This document shows positions 54,401-63,333 of a stretch of 64,000 nt of DNA, piece after piece. Source of the DNA: Chryseobacterium vaccae. Lineage in GTDB: Bacteria > Bacteroidota > Bacteroidia > Flavobacteriales > Weeksellaceae. The notes below the pieces were generated by a model. It made no database searches and had not been told where the DNA came from. It worked only from the letters and a program-made list of their open reading frames with translations. Location: assembly GCF_009602705.1 (NCBI RefSeq), contig NZ_VSWH01000001.1, positions 1,922,001 to 1,986,000 on the forward strand, written 5' to 3'. Each line of letters starts with the position of its first letter. Position 1 is the stretch's first letter. The position numbers were made by a program, and so were the translations under genes.

Positions 54401-55777
54401 AATAATAATCTGTCCAAAAACAGCACTGTTCATCATCTTTCCGGCAGAATCAGTAACTAAAGCATCCATTTCTGTTTTGCCCACAGAAAATACTCTTTTG
54501 AATTTTGAATTATGGGTAAACTGATGCAGAACAGATTCCACAATAATAACTGCCCCATCAATAATAAGCCCGAAATCCAAAGCCCCAAGGCTCATAAGGT
54601 TCCCGCTGACTCCAAAAAGGTTCATCATGCAGATCGCAAACAGCATAGCCAGTGGAATTACTGAGGCTACCAAAAGCCCGGCGCGGACATTTCCTAAAAA
54701 CAGGACCAGTACAAAGACTACGATCAGGGCTCCTTCAGTAAGGTTCTTTTCTACCGTTCCAATAGCATTATTTACCATTTTGGTACGATCCAGAAAGGGT
54801 TCTATGACAACTCCTTTAGGAAGTGTTTTCTGAATCTGGGTAATTTTTTCTTTTACATTTTTTATAACCTGATTACTGTTTTCACCTTTAAGCATCATCA
54901 CCACAGCTCCTGAAACTTCTCCCTGGTCATTAAAGGTCATGGCTCCATAACGGGTGGCAAAACCTGGTTTCACTTCAGCAATATCTCTTATGAACAGAGG
55001 AACAGTATTTGTTTTTGTTGCAATAGAAATATTGTTGATTTCTTCAATACTTCCTACCAAGCCTTCACTTCTGATGTATAAAACGGTAGGCCCTTTTTCA
55101 ATATAGGCACCTCCGGTATTCTGATTATTTGCCTGTAACGCATCAAATATATCATTGATCGTTATTCCATAGGCATTAAGCTTGTCTGGATTTACGGCAA
55201 TCTCATACTGTTTCAGCTTACCGCCAAAACTGCTGACTTCCGCTACTCCCTTTACTCCCAGCAGCTGTCTTCTTACAACCCAATCCTGGATAGTACGAAG
55301 CTCTGTGATATTGTATTTTTTTTCATATCCCTTTTCAGGTCTTACGACATATTGGAAAATTTCGCCAAGTCCTGTAGAAATGGGACCAAGCTGGGGATTT
55401 CCTATTCCCTGTGGGATAACAGCCTGTACCTGCTGGAGCCTTTCAGCAACCTGCTGCCTGGCCCAGTAGATATCAACATCATCTTCAAAGACAATGGTGA
55501 CCAGCGATAGTCCAAATCTGGAAAAGCTCCTGATTTCCTTTAATCCTGAAATATTATTGTTGGCCTGTTCTATAGGAAAAGTAACAAGCCGTTCTATATC
55601 TGTTGCACCAAAAGACGGGGCCATTGTAATAATCTGTACCTGATTATTAGTGATATCCGGAACAGCATCTATAGGCAGTTTGGTGACCTGATAGGAGCCT
55701 ATTCCGATAAGACCCAGCATCAACAATGCAATAATGAGTTTATTCTTTACAGAAAACTCAATGATTTTTGTAAGCAT
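51434..55777 (-). CDS. CusA/CzcA heavy-metal RND pump fused to TolC-like domain
   Basis: 1447 residues. Residues 1 to about 1045 are a CusA/CzcA-type pump: PIDAVPDITNNQVQI at the N-terminus, IDGAVIIVE in the middle, VPIALALIFVMLFF and AVLNGIVLISEFNRL near the end of the pump part. A short linker (KKMKNRN, a second signal-like hydrophobic stretch) leads into an outer-membrane efflux (TolC/CusC-like) domain of about 400 residues with VTLEEAVDVALKNN and helical repeats. So pump and outer-membrane channel are one polypeptide; it must be processed or thread the envelope. Metal not identified. Confidence 0.92.
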   Translation of the reverse strand: MLTKIIEFSVKNKLIIALLMLGLIGIGSYQVTKLPIDAVPDITNNQVQIITMAPSFGATDIERLVTFPIEQANNNISGLKEIRSFSRFGLSLVTIVFEDDVDIYWARQQVAERLQQVQAVIPQGIGNPQLGPISTGLGEIFQYVVRPEKGYEKKYNITELRTIQDWVVRRQLLGVKGVAEVSSFGGKLKQYEIAVNPDKLNAYGITINDIFDALQANNQNTGGAYIEKGPTVLYIRSEGLVGSIEEINNISIATKTNTVPLFIRDIAEVKPGFATRYGAMTFNDQGEVSGAVVMMLKGENSNQVIKNVKEKITQIQKTLPKGVVIEPFLDRTKMVNNAIGTVEKNLTEGALIVVFVLVLFLGNVRAGLLVASVIPLAMLFAICMMNLFGVSGNLMSLGALDFGLIIDGAVIIVESVLHQFTHNSKFKRVFSVGKTEMDALVTDSAGKMMNSAVFGQIIILIVYLPILTLQGIEGKMFKPMAQTVAFALLGAFLLSLTYIPMMSAVLLRKRSNKPTLSDRMMKKVEKIYLAVLLKLLRVPKIVFGVVAVLFITAVFILSKMGGEFIPSLEEGDFAVDTRVLPGSNLTTTIESTQKAAHILKSRFPEVQKVVTKIGSGEVPTDPMPMDASDMMVILKDKKEWTSASTFPELADKMGKQLQEVPGITASFQYPVQMRFNELMTGARQDVVVKIFGDDLDVLAQNAQKLGEIIETVEGTQNLYIEPISGMPQVIIEYNRPLIAQYHLSVADINRIVNTAFAGQSTGLVFEGEKRFDMVVRLDTKDRKNVTDIKNLLVPTPFGNQIPLSQLAKVEVKNGPNQIQRENAQRRIVVGFNIKDRDVQSIVEELQGKVDQKMKLPTGYYMTYGGSFENLNNAKQRLMIAVPIALALIFVMLFFAFKSVKESLLIYTAIPLSIIGGVFFLALRGMPFSISAGVGFIALFGVAVLNGIVLISEFNRLYKSGMRNIVRIVIDGGESRLRPVLMTAFVASLGFIPMALSNGAGAEVQRPLATVVIGGLIVATFLTLFVLPLLYVNIEKGIKMKKMKNRNIASVLVFLFCFIGLEVKSQTPVTLEEAVDVALKNNRIIKNEKLKSEYSKELIRSSSDIPQTGVTMDYGQINSALTDMKFGISQNIAFPTVYKKQKNLYTEEWKKSLLNVSLKEYELKKAVSLTFYNILYWKEKEKLLQETLKLYTDFLDKASIRLKAGESNILEKTTASNQKSAIEIQLKQLNQELSVLKYQLQWLLNTETDFVPEDKKLFSGGLKEELNSHPVIQVLQQQKKVSEQQTALEKAKLLPGLQLAYNLNSFKGTGADDKVYGSAPQFHSVQLGVSVPVFSGGQKARIQAAKIAESVAENDISNMEFNLQNQRKKASGIYQANLDIVSRYESAELKNADVITETAKKQFLAGEINYLEFVILVNQAVTLKNSYTDAVWKLNQSAIELEYLTLNP

Positions 55778-55910
55778 AATGATTGATTATCTTAATTATT
55801 GTAATGAAATTCTGGTATCCTAAAACGTAACCCCAAGTATCTACATTTCATGTAAACACCTATAAGGAAACAGAATACCTTCCCAATCAAAAAATGACTG
55901 AGAAAACAGA

Positions 55911-56297
55911 TTAAGATTGACAGAATCTTGGCGGCTGCCAGATAGAATTGAGGATTTCTTTATTGTAAAGAGCACTCTTATAAAAGACCTTTTTGATCTC
56001 GATAGGGCTAAATACTTTCCCTATACAATGAAAATCTAAGGAAGGATTAATAGTGAAAACCACAGATAACAGGTTTGCATGTGAAACAAAAGGCAATTTC
56101 TGGTCCTGATCGTGGTCACTGTCTTTCACAGGATGATCATAATGAGTCTTCAGAAATGCAGTAAGTGACATTTCAGGACTCAGATTTTTATGCTGAATAT
56201 AATGCTCAATAAGAAGCGGCATTTTCAAAAGCTGATACAGTTCGGTTGTAGAAACCAAATAGAATGATAATAACAATATGGAAATCAGCTTTTTCAC
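55911..56297 (-). CDS. Small exported protein, paralogue B
   Basis: 128 residues, homologous to 46757-47146 over most of its length (shared MKKLISILLLS, PEMSLTAFLKTHY, DQKLPFV, WQPP/WEPP near the end). Signal peptide likely. First gene of the CusA run, with 133 bases to it. Not recognised functionally. Confidence 0.75.
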   Translation of the reverse strand: MKKLISILLLSFYLVSTTELYQLLKMPLLIEHYIQHKNLSPEMSLTAFLKTHYDHPVKDSDHDQDQKLPFVSHANLLSVVFTINPSLDFHCIGKVFSPIEIKKVFYKSALYNKEILNSIWQPPRFCQS

Positions 56298-56364
56298 AAT
56301 ATCAAAATTATGAAATATTTCATTAAGAATGATTTTAAATAAAAGAATGAGAAATTGTTTCGGC

Positions 56365-56847
56365 TTATATTAACTTATAAACTGCATTCTTATTGAGATC
56401 GGTACCATTGATCTTATTGACATAAAGAGCTTTGTGAAAATTAGAAATGGCGGCTTGATAATTTTTCTTTTTCTTAAAATAAAGTCCAATGACTGAGTAA
56501 TTAATCATCATAGACTGATCGTCCAGAAAATTTTTAGCTTTTAACCGCATCGATGCCATCGCATAACGATAAGCCGAATCTACATCCAGCTGAGAATAGA
56601 TATTGCTGAGATTGGAATAGTTTAAATATTGAAATCTCTTTTGCTCTTCAGTATTCTTAATCTCGCTTCCACTCTGTACTTCTTCAAATACCTTTTTGGC
56701 AGCATTTCTGGGTTCGTTTTTGTCTAAGTAAATGTTGGCAAAACTGCTCAAGACGTTTGCCTTTGCATAAAATATTTTCTCACTTTTCGGATTTTCCTTT
56801 TGCAGCAGGTCATATGCGGAACTTAAATAACTTATTGCTTTATCATG
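56365..56847 (-). pseudogene. TPR-protein fragment
   Basis: From about 56847 down to 56365 the frame encodes tetratricopeptide-like helices: HDKAISYLSSAYDLLQK, AKANVLSSFANIYL, YLNYSNLSNIYSQLDVDSAYRYAM, MINYSVIGLYFKKKKNYQAAISNFHKAL. The open frame runs upstream to 56991, but that part is antisense to a Crp/Fnr remnant and has no TPR character. The protein lacks a start and its probable C-terminal output domain. Confidence 0.65.
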
Positions 56848-57121
56848 AAACCTACTATTTATAACATTGAAGCTTATGAAGACACCGAAATACTGATGAT
56901 TTCGCAAGAAGGCATTAAAGAAATGACAAAAGTTACTGCTTTCAATGAATTGACAAAACGACTGGACATGAACCACGGAATTGCAATGCAAAACCGCGTT
57001 AACAATGCAATTAGCCTGCCTGCAGTTGAGCGTTACAATAATCTATTTAAAACTCATCCTGCATGCATCGTATCTGGGAATTACAAAAGAAACTTTGAGC
57101 CGTATCCGAAAACAAAAATAA
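56845..57121 (+). pseudogene. Crp/Fnr-family regulator remnant
   Basis: The frame from 56845 gives YNIEAYEDTEILMIS and LPAVERYNNLFKTHPA, typical of the Crp/Fnr effector domain and dimer helix. At about 57064 the DNA-binding helix continues in a different frame (57065-57121) as ASYLGITKETLSRIRKQK and stop. About ten codons between HPA and ASYLG are missing, plus a frame change. The N-terminal half of the gene is absent. Confidence 0.7.
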
Positions 57122-57265
57122 TTTTCAAAATCTTAATTAAACCATTTCCTGATTTCCAAAGGTGAAACTTTGCTTTTGACTTAAAAACTCAAAACAATTC
57201 TTCAAGCTTAATCAAAGTTTCCTAGAAAATATTTTCCATAAAGTTCAGCTTACCATTTTAATTAA

Positions 57266-57292
57266 AAATGCAGACCAACTAGATCTGCATTT
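57266..57292 (-). terminator. Terminator after the SDR gene
   Basis: AAATGCAGA and TCTGCATTT form a 9-bp perfect stem with a 9-nt loop. On the minus strand it lies about 40 bases past the SDR stop and runs into A/T-rich sequence. Gap 57122-57334 has no gene. Confidence 0.55.
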
Positions 57293-57334
57293 AAATTTTA
57301 GAATTATCGAAAGCTAAAGTATATACTTAAAGGT

Positions 57335-58087
57335 TTAGCTTTTAAATGTTTCAAGTGCCCAATCCTCAAAAAGTACCTGACCAGCGGAGTACTGACCAGC
57401 GGGGACTAAAAGTGAAGTAGGAACAACAAAATGCATATACTTATTTTCATTGTCTATAATCACTTTTTTATCCTGACCGGTAATTTGAATATACTCAGAG
57501 ACAAAAGCCTCCATTTTGCCTCGTCTTGGTCCTGCAATTTCAATGGTGTTATTTTTAGGTTCTTCCAAAGAAAATTGTACTATGAACTCGGCAACATCAT
57601 CAAGTGCAATTGGTTGATAGTCTAAGTTCGAAACAAAAACTTTATCCCCTTCTCCCTGAACTTGGATGATGGCTTCCACATGTTCGTGAAATTGTGTTGA
57701 CCTAATTATAGTGTAAGGTATACCTGAGTTTTTAATAGTATCCTCTTGAAGTTTTTTTGCTCTAAGATAACCGATTTCCAATGCATCATCTGTTCCTACA
57801 ATTGATAGAACGATATGATGCTTAACACTAGCATTCAATTCTGCTTTGACAAGATTTTTTCCCGCAGTCTCAAAAAATTGAAGTGCATTTTCTCCTTCGG
57901 GAGAAGATGAATTTGATAGATCGATTACTATTTCAGTTCCGGTCAATGCTTTCTGAAGCCCTTCACTAGTAAGGATATTTACACCTTGTGATGACGAACC
58001 AATTACTACTTTATGACCAAGTTTTTCCAATTTGTTAGTTACAAGCCTCCCTGTTAGACCTGTACCCCCTACTACTAAAATTTTCAT
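57335..58087 (-). CDS. NmrA-like NAD(P)-binding protein (atypical SDR)
   Basis: 250 residues. Nucleotide-binding motif MKILVVGGTGLTGRLV at the N-terminus, then DLSNSSSPEG, VLSIVGTDDALEIGYLRAKKLQEDTIKNSGIPYTIIRSTQFHEH-type NmrA pattern and ALDDVAEFIV. No catalytic YxxxK in the classic place. I start it at 58087; the frame runs upstream to 58243 but this would overlap the next gene and lacks homology. It may sense redox state or reduce a quinone. Confidence 0.88.
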   Translation of the reverse strand: MKILVVGGTGLTGRLVTNKLEKLGHKVVIGSSSQGVNILTSEGLQKALTGTEIVIDLSNSSSPEGENALQFFETAGKNLVKAELNASVKHHIVLSIVGTDDALEIGYLRAKKLQEDTIKNSGIPYTIIRSTQFHEHVEAIIQVQGEGDKVFVSNLDYQPIALDDVAEFIVQFSLEEPKNNTIEIAGPRRGKMEAFVSEYIQITGQDKKVIIDNENKYMHFVVPTSLLVPAGQYSAGQVLFEDWALETFKS

Positions 58088-58115
58088 ATCTGATTTATTT
58101 AATATTGTAAAGTTT

Positions 58116-58541
58116 TTAAAATAAGCTACGCACTTGAACACCAAAGGGATTTTCAAACCAATATCTCCAATATCCATCGGTTCCTCTTTTAGCATAATCA
58201 TTAGATGTTCCTCGCATACATATTTTTTCACCATTATTCGCAATACCTGCTATATTCCAGTCCAAGATTAGTGATGCTAGATTACCATCTACATAAACAT
58301 TCCTTGTTGTAATTTTGATTGGCAATCCGAATTTAAAGAAGCAGTCCAATTCTCGCGCAATCTCCAATCTTCCTCTCCGAGGCTCACCGTTATCATTAAT
58401 AAAGATTGCATCTTCCTCATAGAAACGAAGCATAGTCTCCGTATGGAAAGAATTCATATGAGCAAGAAAAGAGTCGACTATTCCCTCGGGAGTTTTTGAC
58501 AATGAGAATAATGAGCTTTCAACAAAATTCTGTCCAATCAT
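58116..58541 (-). CDS. SnoaL-like / NTF2-fold protein
   Basis: 141 residues. Cone-shaped NTF2 fold pattern: SFLAHMNSFHTETMLRFYEEDAIFINDNGEPRRGRLEI-type start, then VDGNLASLILDWNI, DGYWRYWFENPFGV. Small-molecule binding or isomerase-like function possible. It lies 28 bases before the SDR start, so the two are likely an operon. Confidence 0.82.
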   Translation of the reverse strand: MIGQNFVESSLFSLSKTPEGIVDSFLAHMNSFHTETMLRFYEEDAIFINDNGEPRRGRLEIARELDCFFKFGLPIKITTRNVYVDGNLASLILDWNIAGIANNGEKICMRGTSNDYAKRGTDGYWRYWFENPFGVQVRSLF

Positions 58542-58653
58542 AAGACTTAAATTTTCTTTAGAAGTAATTTTTTTGTCTTACAAAATTGAGCAATTGGCAT
58601 ATGCAACGCCACTCACAAATTAAGGTAAAAGGTGGACAAAATAAGGAACAATC

Positions 58654-59529
58654 TTAATGATCTAAGGTTTGGTCTGAGTTTTCAGCGTATTTCTTCCGAT
58701 ATTCACTTGGCGAGCAACCTGCTTTTTTACTAAACAGCCTGATGAAATATTTGGTATCTTGATATCCTAGCTGATAGGAAATTTCCTTGATGCTTATTTC
58801 CGTATAGTAGAGCAATCTTTGCGCTTCATTCATCACTTCCTTTTGTATATGTTCGGAAGCGGATAAACCGGTTACTTTTTTTACTGTATCGCTTAGATGT
58901 CCAACAGTTATATTAAGCATTTCTGCAAATTCAGATGGACGCTTTATACTCCGGAAATGTGATTTTACAAGATTCCTGAATTCCTTCGTGAGACTGATAG
59001 AACGTAGACTGATACTTTCGGAATTAATGAATGATTGGCGTTTGTAGCATAAAACTGCCTGTTCAATAAAAGCTGAAAGCAATGGTTCTTCAACTTGCCT
59101 GTAAGCGCTATCGTTCAGATCTTGTAATTTCATCATTGAATCAAAGATTGTTCTAAACCAATCACGCTCATTATTGGAGAGAGCGATAATCAAGGTTCCC
59201 TCTAACAAATTATCCAAACTGGTTTGTGCCGTTCTACCGATATGACGGCTTTCAAAAGACAAATAACAACCGGTTGCGCTAAGAGTCTCTAGAATCTGAT
59301 GAACTTGTCCAGGAGGAGAGATAAAAAGTGTCCCCACCGGCATTGTTAAATGCTTAAAATCAAATACAACTTCAAGCTGATCAGCTTCAATTAGCATGCA
59401 AGTATAATGGTCGTGCCTGTGGGGTGAAAGTGCTTTTATAATACCTGGTGTAGATCCGTTCCAAATACCAACAGCAATCCCACTGCTGTAATCCATTCTA
59501 TTTAATGTAATTGAATCGTTTTTAGGCAT
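58654..59529 (-). CDS. AraC-family transcription regulator
   Basis: About 291 residues from ATG 59529 (the longer frame to 59547 adds six residues). N-terminal cupin-like sensor (LSPHRHDHYTCMLIEADQ, MPVGTLFISPPGQVHQIL) and C-terminal double HTH (PSEFAEMLNITVGHLSDTVKKVTG, IKEISYQLGYQDTKYFIRLFSKKAGCSPSEYRKKY). A target promoter module lies 120 bases upstream of its start at 59651. Confidence 0.9.
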   Translation of the reverse strand: MPKNDSITLNRMDYSSGIAVGIWNGSTPGIIKALSPHRHDHYTCMLIEADQLEVVFDFKHLTMPVGTLFISPPGQVHQILETLSATGCYLSFESRHIGRTAQTSLDNLLEGTLIIALSNNERDWFRTIFDSMMKLQDLNDSAYRQVEEPLLSAFIEQAVLCYKRQSFINSESISLRSISLTKEFRNLVKSHFRSIKRPSEFAEMLNITVGHLSDTVKKVTGLSASEHIQKEVMNEAQRLLYYTEISIKEISYQLGYQDTKYFIRLFSKKAGCSPSEYRKKYAENSDQTLDH

Positions 59530-59650
59530 AACAATTTCTTTGTACAACTAATTTAGTTTTTCTTTATTTAATAGTGTGTATTATTCAAGACTAAAATTAA
59601 AGAAGCTAACTAAATGTGCAATTTTACATCCGTCACAAAATTAAAAAACA

Positions 59651-59685
59651 TCCATTTTTAACAGTTATCTAAAATTCCAACGTTG
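59651..59685 (+). promoter_or_regulatory. Orphan AraC-type promoter module
   Basis: TCCATT (59651-59656), 21 bases, CAACGTTG (59678-59685), followed by GCAAACAGACAGAATTGATAACTAAAAC, which is similar to the leader of the OYE pseudogene (TAACAGATAAAATTGATAAGTAAAAC). The gene that should follow is missing; only ClC at 59912 lies downstream. The 364-base gap 59548-59911 holds nothing else I can name. Confidence 0.5.
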
Positions 59686-59911
59686 CAAACAGACAGAATT
59701 GATAACTAAAACAAAAAATTAAGTATATCGTTGCCTTGATCGGTTGGACCTTCAGTTTATGAATCAATGAATTATTTAAATTTCATTTGGATTGTTTAAA
59801 TAAAAGCATGATTAAACTATAATAAAAACAGGTAGTATATAGTAACAAGCAACTTTTACTATTTCAAAAAATAACCATTACCTTTACATCTTCTTTAAAA
59901 CTAAAATAGTT

Positions 59912-61213
59912 ATGCAAGGCAATACAGCGTACAGAAAGAAAATAATAAGATCCAGCTATGTCAAATTAATCGGGATATCTATTATCGTTAGTATTATCTG
60001 TTGTCTTATATCTTATACCTTAAAACATTTGACAGGACAGGTACAGGAATACCTCTTTGAAGAAATTATAACCACGGAAAACAAATTGTTAATCTTTTTA
60101 CCAAGTGTAGGCATTACAGCAATCTATTTCCTACGTAAATATTTCTTTCAGAACAGAAAAAATAAAGGAATTAAAGAAATATATACAACCCTGGAAACAA
60201 GAAAGGATCATCTTCCTTTTTTTAAAATACCTTCTCATTGCATTAATGGCTTTTTAACGGTGATTTTTGGAGGATCTACAGGAGTCGAAGTATCAACAGT
60301 AGTTGCCACCGCAACAGTTGGTAATCAGGCCTACAAACATTTGCATAGTGCATGGGCCTACAAAACGGAGCTGATATGTGCAGGTATTATAGCGGGTGTA
60401 ACCGTACTCTTTGGAAGTGCGTTGGGCGGTTTTCTATTTGCATTTGAAGTTATTGCACGTAAATACAATAAAACCTTACTGATCAGTGGAATAAGTTCGA
60501 TGATTGTAGCTCATCTATTTGTACATTTTTATGACTCAAATCCACTATTTACATTTAAGGTACAGGACTGGCGGTGGCAATCCATACCTTTTGCTGTGAT
60601 ACTAAGTTTAATCGGAGGTATATTTGCCCTTTATTTTACAAAAATTGTCATCTACGCAAAAACTTTTTTTGGTGGGATTAACAACAATTTCATCCGCGTA
60701 AATTTAGGTGCCATAACTGTTGGGGTATTTATATTTTTTCTTCCGGCTTTATATGGTGATAGTTATCACGGACTTGGTAAAATCCTCGAATGTAGTTCGT
60801 ACGACATTGTTAATCTCGCATATTTAATTCCTCTGGTTTTGCTCATCTTCATAAAGCCATTGGCGGCTTCCCTCACTCTCGGCGCAGGCGGTGACGGCGG
60901 TGTATTTGCCCCGAGTATTGTTACAGGTGCATTTTTAGGGGTATTTTTTGCCCAATTCTGCAACCATTATTTAGGTACCCATCTTGTGGTTATTAACTTT
61001 GCGTTATTTGGAGCCGCTGCCATGCTTTCCGCAGCTATTCATGCCCCTCTTACTGCCATGTTTATTATTTCCAGTATCGTACCGTCTGGATATCTATTGC
61101 TGTTTCCTTTATTCATCAGTAGTGTTATTTCTAAAATACTGGCAAAGAAAATCTATCCTTACAATGTGTATACTTACAAAGAATTTTCAAGCAGCCCGAA
61201 TGTAGTAAATTGA
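59912..61213 (+). CDS. ClC-family chloride channel/transporter
   Basis: 433 residues with about ten membrane helices. ClC motifs: GGSTGVEVS (about 127-135, where GKEGP is usual), FGSALGGFLFAFEV, GAGGDGGVFAPSIVTGAFLG (selectivity filter, about 330-349). The gating glutamate is shifted to VEVS, so transport versus channel mode is uncertain. Chloride is not proven. Confidence 0.9.
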   Translation: MQGNTAYRKKIIRSSYVKLIGISIIVSIICCLISYTLKHLTGQVQEYLFEEIITTENKLLIFLPSVGITAIYFLRKYFFQNRKNKGIKEIYTTLETRKDHLPFFKIPSHCINGFLTVIFGGSTGVEVSTVVATATVGNQAYKHLHSAWAYKTELICAGIIAGVTVLFGSALGGFLFAFEVIARKYNKTLLISGISSMIVAHLFVHFYDSNPLFTFKVQDWRWQSIPFAVILSLIGGIFALYFTKIVIYAKTFFGGINNNFIRVNLGAITVGVFIFFLPALYGDSYHGLGKILECSSYDIVNLAYLIPLVLLIFIKPLAASLTLGAGGDGGVFAPSIVTGAFLGVFFAQFCNHYLGTHLVVINFALFGAAAMLSAAIHAPLTAMFIISSIVPSGYLLLFPLFISSVISKILAKKIYPYNVYTYKEFSSSPNVVN

Positions 61214-61370
61214 TTAAAAGTACCGTACGGTATTTAAATATAACAAATCATAACAATAAAATCTTTTTTGTTTATATTGGATTATTACATTTACTAAAAA
61301 AGTAATTTGCAAAAAACTTTACAACTAGAAGTATTTAAATATTAAAATCGGAATTACTAATTCCTTTTTG

Positions 61371-61423
61371 ATTTGGCTCAAACGAAGGAAATCATAAATA
61401 AAAGTGTTGGAAGATATGCTCGT
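61371..61423. repeat. Degenerate repeat copy A (partner at 63469-63522)
   Basis: Shares ATTTGrCTyAA-AAATCAT-ATAAAAGTGTT-GAAGATAyGCTCGT with 63469-63522. In the reverse strand both encode a peptide like SSNTFI-D-RLSQIK-EL, so they look like tails of the same decayed gene family. A GGCGCC inverted repeat follows at 61447-61472. The gap 61214-61526 has no intact gene. Confidence 0.55.
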
Positions 61424-61526
61424 ATGGGGAGCACAAATAGACAAACGGCGCCAAGTGAAGAAGGATGGCGCCATTTAACTTAAATCTTAGAAAGTTTCTG
61501 AACTATTAGAATAAACCATCAGTTAA

Positions 61527-63043
61527 TCAATTTCTCTCGGGCGCTCCAAGATAACTTGGGTACTTATCATTAGGGTTAACTATAATACGCTCCAATACGA
61601 CTTCAGGATCGATCATATAAATTTTCAAAGTATGAATACCCGCTTTTTTCACATCCAGTGCTGCATCCAGCAACGCTGGTTATCAAATACTTCAGTACGG
61701 CGGGGCTTTTCACGGGAAATTAGAGCGTAATTATGACCGAAATCCGGCAGTGGTTTGAGGTTTTTTGAACGGCTGAGATTCTCAGCTGTATACTCTTTAA
61801 ATTCATCGTGGTATCCCTTTCTGGCATCGAGTATAACAGGGTCACCGTTATCAATAGAAACCGCTATTCTTAATCCGCCGCCCGGGTTGATATCCTGAGT
61901 TGGTAGAATTCCAAGCAATACTGTTGTGGAACCGGACTCAGGCAGAAAAATCTGATACTCCAATCGAGGTGTCTTTTCAGGGGTTGAGCTTGGTGCTGTT
62001 GTAGGATAAATACCCATACAGGCTTCAGCTCTTCCCAAGCCAGGCAATACGATCCATTCTGCATTATCACCTGCTATCTTTAAACTGAATTTATTCGCGG
62101 GAATAGAAAACTCACCGGAAAATCCACCATAATAATCAGTTTTGCCTGCTGGTGTCACTTTTTTCAACGTATTTATAACTACCGGTACTTTAGTATTATT
62201 CTGATTAATTTCAATCAAGCCGCTTCCTTTGCCTTCAGGAGCTTTTTTCCAGTCGATATCTACATATAGGCGTTGTTCGGTTTCTGTGCTTCCTTTAGCA
62301 TTACTTAATCTGATCCACGGTTTATCCGCTTTGGCTGTAAAGTTTAGTAGCCCTTTTCCACGGTTAAAGATGTCGATATAATAATGCTGCTTGTCAAGAA
62401 TGTCAAATTGGGGCAGCTCTGCTTTTCCTTCTGTTCCTGGCCAAGCATTTGTACTACCTTCCACTGCAACACCCAATGAAGGTGAAGCCAACAGGGTAAC
62501 CTCATCAAGTGGAGGCAAACTATTCTCCTTCGGCATCGACCAGTGTTGGTAACCCAAATGTACGTCGCTCATCATATTTTTCCATTTGCCGCCAGCAATA
62601 GAATCATTGTAACGGGTGCTCAGTTTTTTATCCAGCTCAAAAAGTTCGCGGGCACGATTGGCATAATCATTAGCACTTACCCGACCTTGCTTAGCATAAA
62701 GATTATTACGTCCTGCTGCCAGATAAATCTCTGCCACACCAGCTGAAGCTTTAACAGGATAAAGCACTAGTTGATAATAAGCATCCAAAGCCTCTTTCGG
62801 CATTTCCTTTTCCAAAGCTTCTGCTCTTGCGGTAAGATCCTGCCACCTCTTTTGTACCTTTTCGGCTTCGTGGTAATTGACAAAACTGAAAATACTCGGA
62901 TCCTGTACTTCCGGCTTTCTCATCAAATTATATTTTGAATATTTTGATACTAGCTCTGCAATTTCTGCAGCGTGTTCTTTTCCGAAAATTCCAGTTGCCC
63001 AATCGGTCATGTAATCAGAAGTTTGATTAGCGGAGAGCAGTGG
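61527..63043 (-). pseudogene. GH115 glucuronidase C-terminal remnant, frameshifted
   Basis: The frame 63043-61649 encodes the C-terminal part of a GH115-type xylan alpha-glucuronidase: NQTSDYMTDWATGIFGKEHA, YSKYNLMRKPE, the Ig-like domain region, FDILDKQHYYIDIFNRG. At about 61670 one G is missing (CGTTG-CTGG), and in the next frame WLDAALDVKKAGIHTLKIYMIDPEV, ending PSYLGAPERN (stop at 61527), completes the family's C-terminus. The catalytic N-terminal half is absent. Stop at 63044 just upstream. Confidence 0.75.
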
Positions 63044-63137
63044 TTATACTGTCGATTTGTTTTTTTGTGGGATTTTCCTGAGAATAAAAAAAAACAGTAC
63101 TAAAGATAAGAAACAATAAGAATAATTTTGTTTTCAT
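63027..63137 (-). pseudogene. Orphan signal-peptide start (36 codons)
   Basis: ATG 63137 opens a strong signal-like peptide (KTKLFLLFLIFSTVFFYS, then QENPTKKQIDSI) that ends at TAA 63027. It overlaps the GH115 remnant start in another frame. It is the N-terminus of an exported protein whose body is gone; a TPR/LuxR-type regulator or the GH115 enzyme itself are both possible. Confidence 0.45.
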
Positions 63138-63290
63138 TGTTATTAATTAAATAGTATAAACAGCAAAAATTTATTTTACTTTATGGTATAAAATTAACAA
63201 ATATATTAAATACAGGTTGTGCGAAGAAAGTGAAAATAAATAAGGATACTGATAGATAGCCATTCACCTTTTTTCTTTTTTCAAGCCTTT

Positions 63291-63333
63291 TTCCAAATCT
63301 TCCATTAAATATTTCGATATTTATTTGGTTATG
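63291..63333. repeat. Degenerate repeat copy C (partner at 63561-63603)
   Basis: 43 bases shared with 63561-63603: TTCCAAATCTTCyAyyAAAT-TTTCGwTAT-T-TT-GGTTATG. The reverse strand of the partner encodes ITEEITKHLVEDLERIVELHNPVK and stop; this copy has a stop inside. Both look like tails of a decayed paralogous gene. Confidence 0.5.

Noticed and set aside
56848..56991. N-terminal extension of the TPR frame
   Set aside because: This stretch is antisense to the Crp/Fnr remnant and does not look like TPR sequence.
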